The notes under the pieces: generated by a model
The model's input: only the letters and a program-made list of their open reading frames with translations
What the model was told of the DNA's origin: nothing
Database searches by the model: none
Program-made: the position numbers and the translations under genes
Assembly: GCA_950295325.1 (NCBI GenBank)
Contig: OX485803.1
Span: 13,146,001 to 13,210,000 of the forward strand
Direction of reading: 5' to 3'
Source: Polytrichum commune
Taxonomy: Eukaryota > Streptophyta > Polytrichopsida > Polytrichales > Polytrichaceae
Length of the DNA stretch: 64,000 nucleotides
Shown here: positions 60,501 to 64,000 of the stretch, one piece after another
Numbering within the stretch: the stretch's first letter is position 1
Layout of the letters: every line of letters starts with the position of its first letter

Positions 60501-62800
60501 TAGATATGATGAACTAAGCCAACAAAATTTGCTCCATCCAGTTCTTTTTACTTTATTCTCCCAGTTTATTATGCTTATACAACATCCACAACCTAGATAT
60601 TGAATCTACCATGTTCTTGCAATCTTGGGTCAATTTTGCGTCAAGCCTGCATATTAAATATGATGTCATTGATAAGCTTGGTATGTAGGCGCCATGACAT
60701 CAATTAACCCTTCATGTGTAAATTCCAAATTTGGAAAGATAAGCTTCACGCCACCGAGTTTTGAAGCATTATTGGCTTAAACTTACTTGTAAATCCATAT
60801 CCGTTGAATCTCAAGTGTGTGAAGGAGTTGTCTGCAGGTCCATCAAGTTTTAAAATATATGAGGTATGTGTGCCTTATGTGGTCACACTTCTTAATTGGA
60901 CCACTAGATCCTTATGTGGTCACTCTTCTAAGTTAAGAATGGAACTCAAAAGCCATGTGTTACAATGACATTAGAATAGTATTCAAAAAAATATTAACTA
61001 CAATTCTAGTTTTAACTGGTAGAAGAGGTGGGAGGGTATTCTCATCTCAGGTTGGGATTAGCTCCTCTCTCTCTTGTTAGCTCCTCTCTCTCTTATGAAG
61101 TGGGACTGGCCTATGTCGGAGTTGAAAATGCTCATCGCAGGGCCATATATGCGCCCTCAAATGCCAAGATGTTGCTTACATTCAGTTCCTGATTCCTGCT
61201 TTAAATTTCCACTGTAACTATCCCTGTCAACATTTATAGAGGCCAAGGAGCCCCTTCAGATCTCAAAGAATTCTTCATATCCCAAGATGACAATCTAATG
61301 AGTGTGTGAAAGTCAGGGACACTAACAACTACCGTGATTTATAGCCTTCATGAATACAATACATGATCCTTTCTACAGCAAGAAACTTTCTTAATTTTAC
61401 AGCTTCTAGAATTCACACGAGTCTGATAGTATGAGCCGAACCTAAAGGCAGGCTGATGATAAGTTCAGGGTACAACTTAAAGTAGTTGCGTCCACTACAT
61501 ACATGTTGCATAAATTGTCACTTTATGAAACAAAAAGATGTTCAATATATATCACGAGAGTTAAGTGTGTTGTGCTTGGAGGATTCCTCCACACGGGTCA
61601 TATCACACTTGGCCCCACAGGAATTTTTCTCAATGTTTTGTGCGACGGTCCCAATCTCGACCGGACTTGGAAAAGAATCCCTCACACGGAACCCATTTTG
61701 AGGGTTTTGAGCTAGCAATCATGATTCAGCAAGAATATAAGGAGTGGATGAATTCTTCACACCTACCCCTCTGCCATGAATTCTCCACCCTCCGTGACTG
61801 CAGGAATTGCATCTAAGAATTTGAGGATGTTCCAGAACGGTTTGGTAGAGCTGGTTATGTGATCCAAGAATCACACAACTTGATATAAGAATTAATTGTG
61901 ACTACAGCAATGCAACTCCTCCCACGAGGGCCCTGAAGTTCATCGGCTCTGTTCAGCATATTCAAGGAAAGAGGTAGTTGGTACCACCGGTGAAACTTGA
62001 AACAAAATTCTAGATAATGAGGCAAAGGTGATGAACTTTGGGGTGGCCACATCCGCAACTAGGAACAGGGAGATCCAAACTCTAATTACAGATAGGCTGG
62101 TTAAGTTTGAGAAATAACCAGCTTAAGTTCAAAACTTTAGGCAAATCAAATCGCCAGTCCTAATTTTAGAGGAGGAATCTATGGAATGTTTCACTCAAAA
62201 TAAATGAAGGGAAAACCGAAAGATATCAACATGTATTTAAACCGGCTGGACTTGGAAACACTTGGATCTAGACTGCTTTTGCCCAAAATCATGCCAGATA
62301 TTGGTCCGCAACAAGAGTTGGTTGGAAGCCATACAGGAAATTCATTAGATCGTCCTCGTCGAAGCCAGTGTGCAAGTGGTATATTAATTTGGGTTCTATG
62401 TTAAGGGCAGGCGTTTTGATTCCCTTGTTTACAAAGAATCTCCGTGAAGAAACTAGATTAGGTTCTGTGCTTCCCATCAACTTGTGGTCATTTTCTGAAG
62501 CATTGCAGTGAAGCCCGTAGATAGTATATTACTTGTCGAAAGGGTGCAACTGTTGGAATTTTTCATGATTTAAACCCGATCTACAATTCAGTACAGCAAT
62601 ATTGTTGCAGGCAGGGCTCATGCAGACTCTTCCGATTCATCCCTTACAGCTCACACGAGTTTTGCGCTTCAATGTGCTCTCCCCAAATTTCTGACCCACA
62701 AAAGCTTCAAGTGGTGGACGCAATGCAAACACTTGATATTGAAGAATAATCTTCCATATGTCAATCTGGCATGTCGGGAATGTAAATCTTCAATTGATCG
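57600..62800 (+). repeat. Long repeat family B, copy 2 (collinear with 41,400-45,480)
   Basis: Longer than copy 1, with the same blocks in the same order and orientation. Ends with a cttcaatgtgctctccccaa/cttgatattgaagaataa block. Indels and substitutions are frequent, so the duplication is old. No intact frame. Confidence 0.65.
57998..58075 (+). repeat. 29-bp direct repeat
   Basis: ttgcctcagtctagtaactc followed by aaggcacat occurs twice without change, start to start 47 bp. This is a local tandem duplication inside family B copy 2 and is not seen in copy 1. Confidence 0.85.
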
Positions 62801-64000
62801 AACGCCATAATCTTCATATTGCGCATCAGATATAATATTGTATGATTAATATTTTCCTAAATACACATTACCAGTGACTTTGCACCTCATGATCTTATGG
62901 GTTTAAGTGGATGTCAAAGTCTCCTTCTTTCTTTTGTTGTAGTCTAAATACTCCGGCTAAAGAATTTCAAAGCCAATGGGGCCTGCAGAAGTGAGTGGGG
63001 AGGCTTTCTTGGGAACTCACCATGGATATCAAAGTCTTGATTTGAAGCAAGTTGCAACTATAATTATAAAAATAATCTAATAGTAAATTAACCTGTCATC
63101 AGGAGCAGTATCATCCTCATTGATCGTATCTAAGTAATGAAGTTTATGATACAAGGGACTCGATCGCTAATTAGGGTACCTTATGAAGCACTTTGAATAT
63201 TAAGATTAGGCTTGCACAAAAACTTTTGACTTCGATGTTTACCTTTGTCTGTCTGCATCTCTTATCTGATCTTGGGTGATGTTGAGATTCGAGATATCTC
63301 AAATCACTGAAATGTTGGAGGGTTGGAGTTGGTAGCTGTATGTGTTTTACTGATTTTTTTTTCTCTAGTTGTAAATCCATGGTCTCCATTCCAACCACAA
63401 AATGCATACAGAAAGATGATTGGGTTGGAAAGTTTGTAGCAGGGTCAGACCATGCAAATGCAAAAGTAACGCAAGTGGGCCTATATTGGTTTCTTATCTT
63501 TATCGGATACCTACATTTGAGTGGTGTGTGGTGAGAGAAGGATCTAAAGAAATTGAGGAGAATCTATATGATCATTCAAGAAGAACGAGAATCTTCGCCT
63601 TGAAAATGATATAAATATCCTTCATTCGAACATTGAAAATCATGCAGAAAATTGACGATAGCCTTGATTTGACTTTGCTAATCATCTTGTATAAATTACA
63701 TCTCTAGTATCTTGAGAGAAGTGAGCGAATGTGGCCACACTTCTTTATTCAACACCTACATTTGAGTGGTACATAGAATGACTTGTAGTCAGAAGTGGAC
63801 ACCTAAAAGACATATGTTACCATCATATTGAACTATGTGCTCAAAAAAATATAAAATCTTCCAGTTTCAATTGTTAACATAATTGGAAGGACCTATGTCA
63901 TCATTTATCGAAAAAGAGACTCTTCGCTTCGATGACCTTGTGTAACGTTTCCATCTCAACTCAAACTTTGAAACTCAAAACGAATATCCACATGATTCGC
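62801..64000. other. Intergenic DNA to window end
   Basis: No gene supported. The last about 150 bases (gttaacataattggaaggac..., ...gattcgc) resemble 54,310-54,420 and the start of the 44.1-kb block, so another family B copy may begin near the right edge. Confidence 0.35.

Noticed and set aside
1-64000. CRISPR arrays, operons or bacterial-type defence systems
   Set aside because: The window is plant nuclear DNA with spliceosomal introns. Direct repeats seen are minisatellites, tandem duplications or transposon sequence without regular unique spacers.

Overview
This is nuclear DNA of a plant (streptophyte). Three genes show short exons with GT-AG introns, and the families fit plant nuclear genes: a euAP2-type AP2/ERF factor with its typical 26-nt microexon, an acireductone dioxygenase, and the last exon of a Deg/HtrA-type protease. 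Gene density is very low (two complete gene models and one partial in 64 kb), and the rest is mostly old, diverged transposon-derived DNA. I cannot name the species. A non-seed plant is only a weak guess.

Layout. 1-300 holds the 3' end of a Deg/HtrA-like gene (+). 300-5,200 is repeat DNA, including a MITE with an internal minisatellite. 5,200-11,826 holds a nine-exon AP2 gene (-) with an intact first AP2 repeat start, a strongly diverged second repeat and a very large Pro/Ala/Gln-rich C-terminal exon ending with an EAR-like LSLAL motif. A 135-bp tandem duplication lies past its 3' end, and about six diverged tandem units plus a GC-rich block lie upstream (11.95-14.7 kb). 15.8-16.2 kb and 29.8-30.2 kb carry two near-identical tRNA-type SINEs in opposite orientation, both with target-site duplications. 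21.58-22.24 kb is a hAT-type MITE with an 8-bp TSD and a G-rich core. 27.8-29.2 kb is a decayed LINE reverse transcriptase (-). 31-41 kb carries several MITEs, some with hairpin-forming ends, and an isolated exon-like fragment at 38.7-38.85 kb. 41.4-45.5 kb and 57.6-62.8 kb are collinear diverged copies of one long repeat, with a third partial copy at 22.8-25.6 kb. 49.6-51.7 kb is a six-exon acireductone dioxygenase gene (-), with a tandem-repeat leader region and a TATA-type promoter candidate at 54.1 kb.

The genes do not form a pathway: AP2 is a transcription factor, ARD acts in methionine salvage, and Deg/HtrA in protein quality control. The clearest biology is the unusual AP2 protein and the range of non-autonomous mobile elements. 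Gene models were spliced by eye from reading frame, phase and family similarity. Repeat boundaries are approximate unless a TSD is given.
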